The notes under the pieces are model-generated. The model had not been told where the DNA came from. It ran no database searches and worked only from the letters and a program-made list of their open reading frames with translations. This document shows, one piece after another, positions 1 through 8,100 of a stretch of 37,875 bases of DNA. The DNA lies in contig WRHK01000038.1 of assembly GCA_009783295.1 (NCBI GenBank), positions 1 to 37,875 on the forward strand, in the 5' to 3' direction. Each line of letters begins with the position of its first letter. Within the stretch, counting starts at the first letter, position 1. Position numbers and translations under genes: made by a program. The DNA comes from Promicromonosporaceae bacterium (lineage in GTDB: Bacteria > Actinomycetota > Actinomycetes > Actinomycetales > Cellulomonadaceae).

Positions 1-30
1 AGCGCCCGCCCCCGCGAGCTGGCGCGGGTG

Positions 31-80
31 CTATCTCGCGGGGCCGGGCTCTATCTCGCGGTCGGGGGTGCTATCTCGCG
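31..80. repeat. Three copies of a 10-bp repeat at a 20-bp period
   Basis: The 10-mer ctatctcgcg occurs exactly at 31-40, 51-60 and 71-80, each separated by 10 GC-rich bases of different sequence. On the minus strand it reads cgcgagatag. The last copy forms the final codons and TAG stop of the amidotransferase gene, so the other two look like repeated copies of the gene's 3' end. The array may continue to the left of the window. No function is known to me. Confidence 0.85.
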
Positions 81-841
81 GCGGCGTAGGCGTCCACCTG
101 GGCGGCGAACGAGCGGCCCAGCGTGATGACCAGGTCGGCCAGCTCGGCCGATGCGGCGTTCATCTGCGCGTCCACGGACGGCGAGTCGACGTCGTCGTGC
201 TGCAGCGCCCAGCCCAGGGCCAGCGACTTGCCGGCCTCCGGGTGGAACTGCACGCCCAGCGCCGAGCCCAGGCGGAACGCCTGGTACGGGTACTGGCGAG
301 ACCAGCCGAGCCACGTCGCGTGCTCCGGCAGCTCCGAGATCGCGTCGGAGTGCATGGTCACAGCCTTGGTCACGCCCGACGTCGCCGCCGCGACCACGGG
401 TGCGAGCACCGGGTCGGACGCCGCGCCCTCGCGCCACTGCACGTCGACCACGCCGGACTCGCGCCCGGGAGGCGCCGAGACGGCGACCGTGCCGCCCCCG
501 CCGACGGCGAGCAGCTGCGCACCGAGGCAGATGGCGAGCGTGGGGACGCCGGCCCAGGCGGCGTCGGCCAGCAGGGTGCGGGTCGCGGGCAGCCAGGGCG
601 CGACCACGTCGTCGTAGGCGGACATGGGGCCGCCCAGCACGACGAGGCCGGACCCGAGCTGGTCGGGGGCGGGGACGGGTTCACCGAGGTCGAGCCGGAC
701 GATGCGGACGCCCTCGCCGAGCAGCGGGCCGAGAAGCCCGAGAGGGCCGTCGGCCGCCTGCTGGAGGACCGTGATGCGCGCAGAGCCGGAGCCGTCGACA
801 CCGGTGAAGGTGTCGTCTCGCGCCAGGATGTCGAGAGTCAC
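71..841 (-). CDS. Class-I glutamine amidotransferase (GMP-synthase-like)
   Basis: A 256-residue stand-alone glutamine amidotransferase domain. The nucleophile elbow I-C-L-G-A-Q places the catalytic Cys at about residue 105, and the V-Q-F-H-P-E motif supplies His200 and Glu202, so the Cys-His-Glu triad is complete. The GG-P-M-S loop near residue 71 is typical of GuaA-type GATase domains. There is no partner synthetase domain or gene nearby, so the ammonia acceptor is unknown; such proteins are often annotated as GMP synthase-like or type 1 glutamine amidotransferases. The reading frame is open upstream to 958, but that extension would overlap the divergent NYN gene. I chose the GTG at 841, which has a -10-like tagcgt eight bases upstream on the minus strand. 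About 20 residues precede the recognisable domain. Confidence 0.85.
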   Translation of the reverse strand: MTLDILARDDTFTGVDGSGSARITVLQQAADGPLGLLGPLLGEGVRIVRLDLGEPVPAPDQLGSGLVVLGGPMSAYDDVVAPWLPATRTLLADAAWAGVPTLAICLGAQLLAVGGGGTVAVSAPPGRESGVVDVQWREGAASDPVLAPVVAAATSGVTKAVTMHSDAISELPEHATWLGWSRQYPYQAFRLGSALGVQFHPEAGKSLALGWALQHDDVDSPSVDAQMNAASAELADLVITLGRSFAAQVDAYAAAR

Positions 842-849
842 GGCGGGCC

Positions 850-855
850 ACGCTA
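850..855 (-). promoter_or_regulatory. Predicted -10 element of the amidotransferase gene
   Basis: TAGCGT on the minus strand ends eight bases before the GTG at 841. Transcription would begin within about two bases of the start codon, giving a leaderless or nearly leaderless mRNA. Confidence 0.45.
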
Positions 856-931
856 CCCCCGCGCACCCGATCCTGGACAGTCGCCCGAATCGCGGGCGCC
901 TCGCCGGCCCGCATCGGGCACGACCACGCCC

Positions 932-937
932 TAGGCT
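932..937 (+). promoter_or_regulatory. Predicted -10 element of the NYN gene
   Basis: TAGGCT is followed by six bases and the ATG at 944, so the usual +1 position coincides with the start codon. No Shine-Dalgarno sequence is visible. Confidence 0.55.
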
Positions 938-943
938 GACGGC

Positions 944-1543
944 ATGTCGCAGCCGCACGCCGCCCCCGCCGGGTCCAACGGGTCAACCGGTCGCAAGACG
1001 TACCTGCTGGTCGACGGCGAGAACATCGACGCCACGCTCGGCATGAACGTGCTGAACCGCCGCCCCAACCCTGACGAGCGGCCTCGCTGGGACCGCATCA
1101 CGTCGTTCGCGCACCAGGTGTGGGGCCAGGACGTCGTGCCCCTGTTCTTCCTCAACGCGACCAGCGGCCAGATGCCGATGCCGTTCGTGCAGGCCCTGCT
1201 CGCGATGGGCTACCGCCCGATCCCGCTGGCCGGCACCGGCACGGAGAAGGTCGTCGACGTCGGTATCCAGCGCACGCTCGACGCGCTCGCCGCGCGCGAC
1301 GGCGACGTGCTGCTGGCCAGCCACGACGGCGACTTCCTGCCGCAGATCGAGGCGCTGCTCGGCGCCGGCCGCAAGGTGGGCCTGCTGGCCTTCCGCGAGT
1401 TCGTCAACGCGCGCTTCGCGGAGCTGAACGGGCGCGGGCTGGAAATGTTCGACCTCGAGGGCGACGCTGACGCGTTCACCACACTTCTCCCGCGCGTCAG
1501 GATCATCCCGCTCGACGAGTTCGATCCGGTGCGCTACCTGTAG
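944..1543 (+). CDS. NYN/PIN-like domain protein (LabA/DUF88 type)
   Basis: A 199-residue single-domain protein of the NYN branch of the PIN-like nuclease fold. The first strand carries Y-L-L-V-D-G-E-N-I-D with Asp24 and Asn27. A second acidic position is Asp105 in V-V-D-V-G-I-Q, and the segment L-L-A-S-H-D-G-D-F has Ser126, Asp128 and Asp130. Together these form the expected acidic metal site, so RNA processing or decay is the likely role, but the substrate cannot be read from the sequence. The gene is divergent from the amidotransferase gene. A TAGGCT -10 element six bases before ATG 944 predicts a leaderless transcript. The 73-base gap to the response regulator contains the regulator's own promoter, so the two are probably not one operon. 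Confidence 0.85.
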   Translation: MSQPHAAPAGSNGSTGRKTYLLVDGENIDATLGMNVLNRRPNPDERPRWDRITSFAHQVWGQDVVPLFFLNATSGQMPMPFVQALLAMGYRPIPLAGTGTEKVVDVGIQRTLDALAARDGDVLLASHDGDFLPQIEALLGAGRKVGLLAFREFVNARFAELNGRGLEMFDLEGDADAFTTLLPRVRIIPLDEFDPVRYL

Positions 1544-1554
1544 CCCGGCACAAC

Positions 1555-1595
1555 TTCCAGGGATCGTTCAGGGAAACTCCCAGACATCACCCAGA
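1555..1595 (+). promoter_or_regulatory. Phased direct repeats upstream of the PhoP-like regulator
   Basis: Four heptamers, ttccagg (1555), gttcagg (1566), tcccaga (1578) and acccaga (1589), share a central CAG at 1558, 1569, 1581 and 1592. The spacing is 11, 12 and 11 bases, about one helical turn each. This matches the layout of mycobacterial PhoP sites (TCACAGC, four bases, TCACAGC). A cacact hexamer at 1605-1610 lies six bases before the ATG and would make the mRNA leaderless, placing the repeats where an activator or autoregulator would bind. Confidence 0.5.
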
Positions 1596-1616
1596 GATCC
1601 GGCGCACACTGCCCAT

Positions 1617-2357
1617 ATGAGCACTGCCACGACGCCGGAGGCCCGGCTGGTCGTCGTCGACGACGAGCCCAACATCCGCGAGCTGCTGTCCACGTCCCTG
1701 CGGTTCGCCGGCTTCGAGGTCCATGCCGCCGGCGACGGCCAGGGTGCCCTCCAGCTGGTGCGTGACCTCGAGCCCGACCTGGTCGTGCTCGACGTCATGC
1801 TGCCGGACATGGACGGCTTCACCGTCACCCGCCGCATGCGCGAGACGGGCCGCCACACCCCCGTCCTCTTCCTCACCGCGAAGGACGACACCCAGGACAA
1901 GGTCCAGGGCCTGACGGTCGGCGGCGACGACTACGTCACCAAGCCCTTCTCGCTCGAGGAGGTCGTCGCCCGCATCCGCGCCGTGCTGCGCCGCACCAAC
2001 GCGGCCCTGCCGGAGGAGGACGCCGTCCTGCGCGTCGGCGACCTGGAGCTCGACGAGGACTCGCACGAGGTGCGTCGCGCCGGCATCGAGGTGGAGCTGT
2101 CGCCCACCGAGTTCAAGCTGCTGCGCTACCTCATGCTCAACTCGGGCCGCGTGCTGTCCAAGGCGCAGATCCTCGACCACGTGTGGCAGTACGACTGGGG
2201 CGGCGACGCCAACATCGTCGAGTCCTACATCAGCTACCTGCGCCGCAAGATCGACGCGCTGGCTGTGCCCGGCCGCGACGAGGCGCTCCCGCCCCTGATC
2301 CACACCAAGCGCGGCATCGGCTACCTGCTCCGAGCCCCGCAGGTCGCGCGCGTCTGA
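1617..2357 (+). CDS. OmpR-family response regulator, mycobacterial PhoP-like
   Basis: A 246-residue regulator with an N-terminal receiver domain (about residues 10-125) and a C-terminal winged-helix DNA-binding domain (about 140-240). The acidic pocket is Asp15-Asp16, the phospho-acceptor is Asp59 in V-L-D-V-M-L-P, and the conserved switch residues are Thr87 and Lys109. From memory the closest match in wording is M. tuberculosis PhoP: T-T-P-E-A-R near the N terminus, G-G-D-D-Y-V-T-K-P-F-S, and L-S-K-A-Q-I-L-D-H-V-W. Homology to that protein does not by itself imply phosphate sensing. No Shine-Dalgarno sequence precedes the ATG. The stop is separated by one base from the GTG of the histidine kinase, so the pair is translated as a coupled operon. 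Phased CAG repeats upstream suggest autoregulation. Confidence 0.9.
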   Translation: MSTATTPEARLVVVDDEPNIRELLSTSLRFAGFEVHAAGDGQGALQLVRDLEPDLVVLDVMLPDMDGFTVTRRMRETGRHTPVLFLTAKDDTQDKVQGLTVGGDDYVTKPFSLEEVVARIRAVLRRTNAALPEEDAVLRVGDLELDEDSHEVRRAGIEVELSPTEFKLLRYLMLNSGRVLSKAQILDHVWQYDWGGDANIVESYISYLRRKIDALAVPGRDEALPPLIHTKRGIGYLLRAPQVARV

Positions 2358-2358
2358 C

Positions 2359-3924
2359 GTGTTCGAGGTCCCGCTGAGCGCCGACCCGCCGACGCCTCCG
2401 GTCGAGGCCTCGGCGGGTCCCCGCCGCTCGTCCTGGTTCGACAAGCTCCCGCTGCGCGCCCGCCTGGTCGCGATCATCGCGATCCTTCTGGCCGCGGGGC
2501 TGGCCCTGACCGCCGTCGCGACGCAGACCATCGTGTCGCGCTACCTGGTGGGCCAGGTCGACAAGCAGCTCGAGCGGACCAGCGCGAACCTCACGGCGCT
2601 CAACGACACGATCGGGTCGGCCGGCGCCGGGCCGACGGACTACTACGTGCTGGGCCGCCTCCCGTCGGGCGAGCAGGGCGCGCGGGCGTGGCCGCCCACC
2701 GTCTCGCTCTACGGCCAGCCGCAGATCCCCACGATGTCGCTGGAGGCGGTCGCGCGGCGCGGCGGCGAGCCGTTCACGGTGGGCTCGAAGGGCGGCTCGC
2801 ATCCCACGCAGTGGCGGGTGCGCGCCATCGTGGCTCCGGTCCAGGTCAACTCCGCGAGCTCCCCGCAGGGCACGGTCTTCGTGGCGCTGCCGCTCCAGGG
2901 CGTGACGGAGGCGTCGAGCTTCCTGGCGCGCGTGTTCCTGGTGGCCGCCATCGGCATCATCCTGCTCGGCGCCGGCGCGGCCTGGCTGCTGGTGCACCGG
3001 TCGCTGCGCCCGCTGCGGGAGATCGAGACCACGGCGGCCGCGATCGCCGCCGGCGACCTCACGCAGCGCGTCCACGCCGCCCCGCCCACCACGGAGGTGG
3101 GTTCCCTCGGGGCGTCGCTCAACGTGATGCTCGCCCAGATCGAGCAGGCGTTCGCCGCGCGCGAGGAGTCGGAGCAGCGCATGCGCAGGTTCGTCTCCGA
3201 CGCCTCCCACGAGCTGCGCACCCCGCTCGCGACGATCCGCGGCTACGGCGAGCTGTACCGCATGGGCGCCCTGGACACGGGCGACAAGGTCGACGACACG
3301 ATGAGCCGCATCGAGGACGCCGCGCGCCGCATGGGCACGCTCGTCAACGACCTGCTCGAGCTTGCCCGCCTGGACGAGGGCCGTCCGCTGCGCGCCGACC
3401 GCGTCGACCTGGCCGCCATGGCCGACGACGCCGCCCAGGACCTGCGCGCCCTCGACCCCACGCGTACCGTGCGCGTCGTGGGACTGGACGACGACGCTCC
3501 GCCACCGGCGCTCACCGTGACCGGCGACGGCGACCGGCTGCGCCAGGTGGTCACCAACCTGGTCGGCAACGTCGCCCGGTACACGCCCACCGGGTCGCCC
3601 GCGGAGGTCGCGATCGGCACGTCGGTCGACGCCGGTGCGCCCACCCGGGCGAGCGCCGTCGTCGAGGTGCGCGACCACGGGCCTGGCGTCACGCCGGAGC
3701 AGGCGGAACGGCTCTTCGAGCGGTTCTACCGCGCGGAGTCGTCACGCACGCGCGAGCAGGGCGGGTCGGGCCTGGGCCTGGCGATCGTCGCCGCGATCGT
3801 GGGCGCGCACGGCGGCCACGTGAGCACGCGCCCCGCCGACGGCGGCGGCCTGGTGGTGCGCGTCGAGCTGCCGCTCACGGGCGCGACGGCCGCTCAGCCC
3901 GAGCCCGTCTCGCAGAGGCAGTGA
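2359..3924 (+). CDS. Membrane sensor histidine kinase
   Basis: A 521-residue sensor kinase paired with the preceding regulator. A short cytoplasmic N terminus is followed by a transmembrane helix at about 35-56, an extracytoplasmic sensor region of about 135 residues, a second helix at about 192-213, and a HAMP linker. The dimerisation and phosphotransfer helix carries S-H-E-L-R-T-P with His284. The ATPase domain has an N-box (N-L-V-G-N-V-A-R-Y-T, about 400), a G1 box (D-H-G-P-G-V, about 439) and a G2 box (G-S-G-L-G-L-A-I, about 469), so all catalytic blocks are intact. The GTG start at 2359 lies one base after the regulator's stop codon, indicating translational coupling. The sensor loop has no domain I recognise, so the stimulus is unknown. 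Confidence 0.92.
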   Translation: MFEVPLSADPPTPPVEASAGPRRSSWFDKLPLRARLVAIIAILLAAGLALTAVATQTIVSRYLVGQVDKQLERTSANLTALNDTIGSAGAGPTDYYVLGRLPSGEQGARAWPPTVSLYGQPQIPTMSLEAVARRGGEPFTVGSKGGSHPTQWRVRAIVAPVQVNSASSPQGTVFVALPLQGVTEASSFLARVFLVAAIGIILLGAGAAWLLVHRSLRPLREIETTAAAIAAGDLTQRVHAAPPTTEVGSLGASLNVMLAQIEQAFAAREESEQRMRRFVSDASHELRTPLATIRGYGELYRMGALDTGDKVDDTMSRIEDAARRMGTLVNDLLELARLDEGRPLRADRVDLAAMADDAAQDLRALDPTRTVRVVGLDDDAPPPALTVTGDGDRLRQVVTNLVGNVARYTPTGSPAEVAIGTSVDAGAPTRASAVVEVRDHGPGVTPEQAERLFERFYRAESSRTREQGGSGLGLAIVAAIVGAHGGHVSTRPADGGGLVVRVELPLTGATAAQPEPVSQRQ

Positions 3925-3926
3925 CG

Positions 3927-3945
3927 GCCGGGCGCCCCGCCCGGC
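3927..3945 (+). terminator. Short hairpin after the histidine kinase gene
   Basis: gccgggc at 3927-3933 and gcccggc at 3939-3945 form a perfect 7-bp stem with a 5-base loop just two bases after the stop codon. There is no T-tract, so termination here is plausible but not certain. Confidence 0.5.
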
Positions 3946-4050
3946 TACGATGACGCGTCGTCGCGCCCTGCCACACCTGGATGACCGCTCGCCGGTCGTA
4001 CGCTGGCAGGGACGGGACAGCCGTTGTCACCGACCAAAGGTCTGATATCC

Positions 4051-4755
4051 ATGGGCGTCAACTGGACTGACGCACCGCAGTGGTTCCGCTCCTCGTTCGC
4101 CCGCGCTGCGCGGGGTGCCGGCGCGACCGCGACCGACGACGAGCTCGCCGAGGCGGCAGAGGCCCTTGTCGAGAAGTGGTCGGGCGAAGACCGCCACTTC
4201 CACAACCTCAAGCACCTGGCCATGACGCTGCACCGGGTCGACGAGCTGTCGCAGGAGACGCACAGCCCGGACCTGGTGCGCCTCGCCGCCTGGTACCACG
4301 GGGCGGTGTTCGCGTCGGACAGCAAGGTGACCTACGAGCTGCAGGGCGGCGAGCAGACGCCCGCCAGCGCCGAGCTGGCCCGCAAGGACCTCACGGCGCT
4401 CGGCGTCCCGGCCGCCCACGCGGACCGCGTCGCGGCGCTGGTCGACTCGCTGCTGCGCCACGTGCCGCCGGCCGACGACTCGGACGCGCAGGTGCTCAGC
4501 GATGCCGACCTGTCGATGCTGGCCACCGAGCCGCAGCACTACAGGAAGTACGTCGAGGCGGTGCGCGCCGAGTACGCGCACATCCCCCAGCGCGACTTCC
4601 TGCGGGCCCGCATCCGGATCCTCCAGCGGCTGCTGCAGCGCGGCAAGATCTACTCGAGCCCGATGGGCGCGGCCTGGGAGAACCCGGCCCGCCAGAACGT
4701 CGAGGCCGAGCTGGCCCGCCTGACGAAGGAGCAGGCGGCCCTCCCGGAGGAGTGA
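4051..4755 (+). CDS. HD-superfamily-like protein (COG4339 type), altered HD motif
   Basis: A 234-residue soluble all-helical protein resembling the predicted metal-dependent HD phosphohydrolases of COG4339. It has R-H-F-H-N-L-K-H-L (His49, His51, His55), A-A-W-Y-H-G-A-V-F (His83) and L-S-D-A-D-L-S-M-L (Asp151, Asp153). As I recall the family, the second block usually reads F-H-D, so the Asp next to His83 seems to be replaced by Gly. The remaining His and Asp ligands could still bind a metal, but activity is uncertain. The start at ATG 4051 is preferred to the TTG at 4024 because aaagg at 4036-4040 makes a well-spaced ribosome binding site. The gene stands alone between hairpins; no substrate can be inferred from neighbours. 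Confidence 0.75.
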   Translation: MGVNWTDAPQWFRSSFARAARGAGATATDDELAEAAEALVEKWSGEDRHFHNLKHLAMTLHRVDELSQETHSPDLVRLAAWYHGAVFASDSKVTYELQGGEQTPASAELARKDLTALGVPAAHADRVAALVDSLLRHVPPADDSDAQVLSDADLSMLATEPQHYRKYVEAVRAEYAHIPQRDFLRARIRILQRLLQRGKIYSSPMGAAWENPARQNVEAELARLTKEQAALPEE

Positions 4756-4766
4756 CCGGCCGGGCC

Positions 4767-4775
4767 TGTGGATAA
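4767..4775 (-). other. Perfect DnaA-box consensus
   Basis: The plus strand reads tgtggataa, the exact complement of TTATCCACA. It is a single copy just after the HD-like gene, with no second box in the same gap. A chance match or a DnaA titration/regulatory site are both possible. Confidence 0.4.
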
Positions 4776-4804
4776 CCTCCGCCGCCCTCGCCCACGTCGC
4801 CCTA

Positions 4805-4842
4805 CCGTCGTCGTGCCCGGGACGTCCGGGTGACGACGACGG
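4805..4842 (+). terminator. Hairpin between the HD-like and WXG100 genes
   Basis: ccgtcgtcgt at 4805-4814 pairs perfectly with acgacgacgg at 4833-4842, and an inner stem cccgg/ccggg (4816-4820, 4826-4830) closes a 5-base loop. It lies 50 bases beyond the HD-like gene. It may be a terminator; being 31 bases before the WXG100 start, it could also be a regulatory hairpin. Confidence 0.45.
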
Positions 4843-4873
4843 CGGGCCGCGGGCCCGCAGGACGGGGACGGAC

Positions 4874-5164
4874 ATGCGCTACGACGTCGACAGCGAGCGG
4901 GTGGCCCAGGCGAGCGCGGCGGTGAGCGGCTCGGCCGGGGCGATCCGCGGCGAGGTCGCGGGGATGGTGCGCCACCTCGAGGACCTCCAGGCGAGCTGGC
5001 ACGGCGGCGCCGCCACGGCGTTCGGGGGCGTGATGACGCAGTGGCGCGGCGCCCAGACGCAGGTGGAGCAGGCCCTGGACGCGATCCAGACGGCGCTCGC
5101 CTCGGCGGCCCGCACGTACGCGGACGCGGAGTCCCAGGCGGCGCGCCTCTTCGCGACGCACTGA
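4874..5164 (+). CDS. WXG100 (ESAT-6-like) family protein
   Basis: A 96-residue, Ala-rich, all-helical protein of WXG100 size. The hairpin-turn motif reads S-W-H-G-G-A-A with Trp42-His43-Gly44, flanked by two long amphipathic helices. There is no signal peptide. Proteins of this family are usually secreted as dimers by a type VII (Esx) system and are often encoded next to a partner WXG100 gene, an LXG/polymorphic toxin or EccC-type ATPase. None of those is present here: the gene stands alone between the HD-like gene and groEL. The C terminus ends in A-T-H, and a Y-A-D-A-E segment near residue 82 resembles the YxxxD/E export signal of Esx substrates. Confidence 0.85.
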   Translation: MRYDVDSERVAQASAAVSGSAGAIRGEVAGMVRHLEDLQASWHGGAATAFGGVMTQWRGAQTQVEQALDAIQTALASAARTYADAESQAARLFATH

Positions 5165-5173
5165 GCGACGACG

Positions 5174-5211
5174 ACGGCGGCCCGCCACCCCGAGGGGTGA
5201 CGGGCCGCCGT
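5174..5211. terminator. Bidirectional terminator between WXG100 and groEL
   Basis: acggcggcccg at 5174-5184 pairs perfectly with cgggccgccgt at 5201-5211. An inner cacccc/ggggtg stem extends it after one mismatch. It lies between the convergent stop codons at 5164 and 5234 and can serve both genes. Confidence 0.8.
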
Positions 5212-5233
5212 CTGCGTTGCTAGAGCGCGTGGA

Positions 5234-6934
<1,701 letters not shown>

Positions 6935-7005
6935 TCACGCGCGGGTGCAGGCCTCACCTGTCGGCCAGATTTCAGTTCGCTCTCACGTGCCGCGCGCAGC
7001 CGAGG

Positions 7006-7032
7006 CTGTCACTCGGCACCCCAGAGTGCTAA
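7006..7032. promoter_or_regulatory. CIRCE operator, promoter-distal copy
   Basis: Reading the plus strand, ctgtcactc (7006-7014), nine bases, then gagtgctaa (7024-7032), which is a perfect CIRCE half-site. The other half keeps the cactc core. It would overlap the predicted groEL transcription start near 7030. HrcA binds this class of operator. Confidence 0.85.
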
Positions 7033-7036
7033 CGCC

Positions 7037-7066
7037 ATTATTGGCACTCGCCCACGGAGAGTGCAA
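7037..7066 (-). promoter_or_regulatory. groEL promoter
   Basis: On the minus strand TTGCAC (7061-7066) and AATAAT (7037-7042) are 18 bases apart and enclose most of the upstream CIRCE element. HrcA binding here would directly block RNA polymerase. Transcription should start near 7030. Confidence 0.7.
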
Positions 7067-7067
7067 G
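7041..7067. promoter_or_regulatory. CIRCE operator, promoter-embedded copy
   Basis: Plus strand ttggcactc (7041-7049), nine bases, then gagtgcaag (7059-7067). Each half differs from the consensus TTAGCACTC/GAGTGCTAA at only one or two positions. The centre of this copy is 35 bp from the centre of the other CIRCE. Confidence 0.85.
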
Positions 7068-7069
7068 AC

Positions 7070-7102
7070 GATGCGCCGACGGCGAACTGCCGTCGGCGCA
7101 TC
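7070..7102 (-). terminator. Terminator of the cold-shock gene
   Basis: gatgcgccgacggc at 7070-7083 and its exact complement at 7089-7102 form a perfect 14-bp stem with a 5-base loop. It lies 15 bases past the csp stop and immediately before the groEL promoter, insulating groEL from readthrough. Confidence 0.85.
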
Positions 7103-7117
7103 ATGGGACGCGGTGCG

Positions 7118-7321
7118 TCAGAGGGGGCGGACCTGCTCCGCCTGCGGGCCCTTGGAGCCCTGACCGACCTCGAACTCGACGTGCTGCCCCTCGTCGAGCG
7201 AGCGGTAGCCGTCCGACTGGATCGCGCTGTAGTGGACGAACAGGTCCTGACCGCCCGAGGTGGGGGTGATGAACCCGTACCCCTTCTCAGCGTTGAACCA
7301 CTTGACGGTGCCCTGGGCCAT
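7118..7321 (-). CDS. cspA: Cold-shock protein (CspA family)
   Basis: A 67-residue single cold-shock domain that binds single-stranded RNA and DNA and acts as an RNA chaperone. RNP1 is K-G-Y-G-F-I (residues 13-18) and RNP2 is D-L-F-V-H-Y (residues 26-31), both intact. It opens [10 protein letters not shown], as is standard for the family. An aaggagaag ribosome binding site precedes the ATG. A minus-strand TAGGCT at 7378-7383 is a likely -10, giving a leader of about 50 bases. That is much shorter than the thermosensing leader of E. coli cspA, so it may be expressed constitutively. It is the sole gene between its promoter and the 7070-7102 terminator. Confidence 0.97.
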   Translation of the reverse strand: MAQGTVKWFNAEKGYGFITPTSGGQDLFVHYSAIQSDGYRSLDEGQHVEFEVGQGSKGPQAEQVRPL

Positions 7322-7377
7322 GAACTTCTCCTTGTGCTTCCCCGAACCGGGACGCTTGGCCGGCCCCGGCGTGGGTG

Positions 7378-7383
7378 AGCCTA
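7378..7383 (-). promoter_or_regulatory. Predicted -10 element of the cold-shock gene
   Basis: TAGGCT on the minus strand, about 56 bases before the ATG at 7321. TTCCGC at 7401-7406 is a weak candidate -35 at 17-base spacing. Confidence 0.5.
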
Positions 7384-7421
7384 GTGGCCCGCGTCACACG
7401 GCGGAAGCGCGAAACGCCAGG

Positions 7422-8060
7422 TCAGCCCGCCGGCGTCAGCGCCGACTTGATGATCACGACGACATCGCCCTGGCGCAGGGTCTGCTGCGAGACGTTCGAC
7501 GACGGGATCCCGAGCACCGCGGCGACGGCCGCGGCCGTGTCCGACTTGCCCGCGTTGAACCACACGCTCGTGACCTGCGGGCTCGCGCCGCCGGGCCAGT
7601 TGGTGGCCGTCGCGTTGGTGAACCCCTTGGCCTTGAGCGCGGCCTGGCCCTTGGCCGCCTCGCCCGCGGGGCCGCCGTCGTTCAGCACCCGGATGTTCGC
7701 GCCGGTGTTCGCGGCGGCGATGAGGGTGGAGAGGTCGGGGGCGGCCGGCGTCGTCGGCGCGGCGGGCTGCTCCGTCGCCGCGTCCGTCGGGGACGGGCTG
7801 GCGTCGGCGGCGGGCGTGGACGCCTTGTCGGTGGGGGGCGCGCTCTGCGTCGTGCCCGTGGCGTCGGCCGTGCCGCCGCCGCTGTTCGACAAGAAGTGCA
7901 CACCGCCGACGGCGACGGCGATCGCGATCACGGCGACGAGCAGGAAGGGCCACACGCTGCTCCACCGGGAGCGCGGCGCACGGTGCACCCCGACGGGGGA
8001 GTCGTCAGGCCCGCGGACGTCGAACTCGTCGGGCGGGTACGGGTACTGGCTGCGGCTCAC
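7422..8060 (-). CDS. Membrane-anchored LytR_C-domain protein
   Basis: A 212-residue protein with a short cytoplasmic N terminus, one transmembrane helix at about residues 37-57, a linker of about 50 residues rich in Thr, Pro, Ala and Ser, and a C-terminal LytR_C domain (about 110-208). That domain is recognisable from I-R-V-L-N-D-G-G, the A-L-K-A-K-G-F segment and the closing G-D-V-V-V-I-I-K. There is no LytR-CpsA-Psr catalytic domain. The topology puts the domain outside the membrane, within the cell wall. Stand-alone LytR_C proteins are common in actinobacteria and their role is not settled; a cell-envelope function is inferred. The GTG start at 8060 has a minus-strand TACCCT seven bases upstream, which predicts a near-leaderless mRNA. 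Confidence 0.8.
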   Translation of the reverse strand: MSRSQYPYPPDEFDVRGPDDSPVGVHRAPRSRWSSVWPFLLVAVIAIAVAVGGVHFLSNSGGGTADATGTTQSAPPTDKASTPAADASPSPTDAATEQPAAPTTPAAPDLSTLIAAANTGANIRVLNDGGPAGEAAKGQAALKAKGFTNATATNWPGGASPQVTSVWFNAGKSDTAAAVAAVLGIPSSNVSQQTLRQGDVVVIIKSALTPAG

Positions 8061-8067
8061 GCCGGAC

Positions 8068-8073
8068 AGGGTA
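8068..8073 (-). promoter_or_regulatory. Predicted -10 element of the LytR_C gene
   Basis: TACCCT on the minus strand, seven bases before the GTG at 8060. There is no Shine-Dalgarno sequence, so a leaderless transcript is likely. Confidence 0.5.
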
Positions 8074-8100
8074 GCGGCTCACGCTGACCCGTAGGTGGTC

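Noticed and set aside
31-80. CRISPR-like array at the left end
   Set aside because: The repeats are 10 bp with 10-bp spacers, too short for CRISPR, and there are no cas genes.
5174-5211. Mobile repeat between WXG100 and groEL
   Set aside because: The hairpin is of ordinary length and sits between convergent stops, so a bidirectional terminator explains it.
7322-7421. Thermosensing cold-shock leader
   Set aside because: The predicted leader is only about 50 bases and has no visible cold-box or alternative fold; E. coli-type leaders are about 160 bases.
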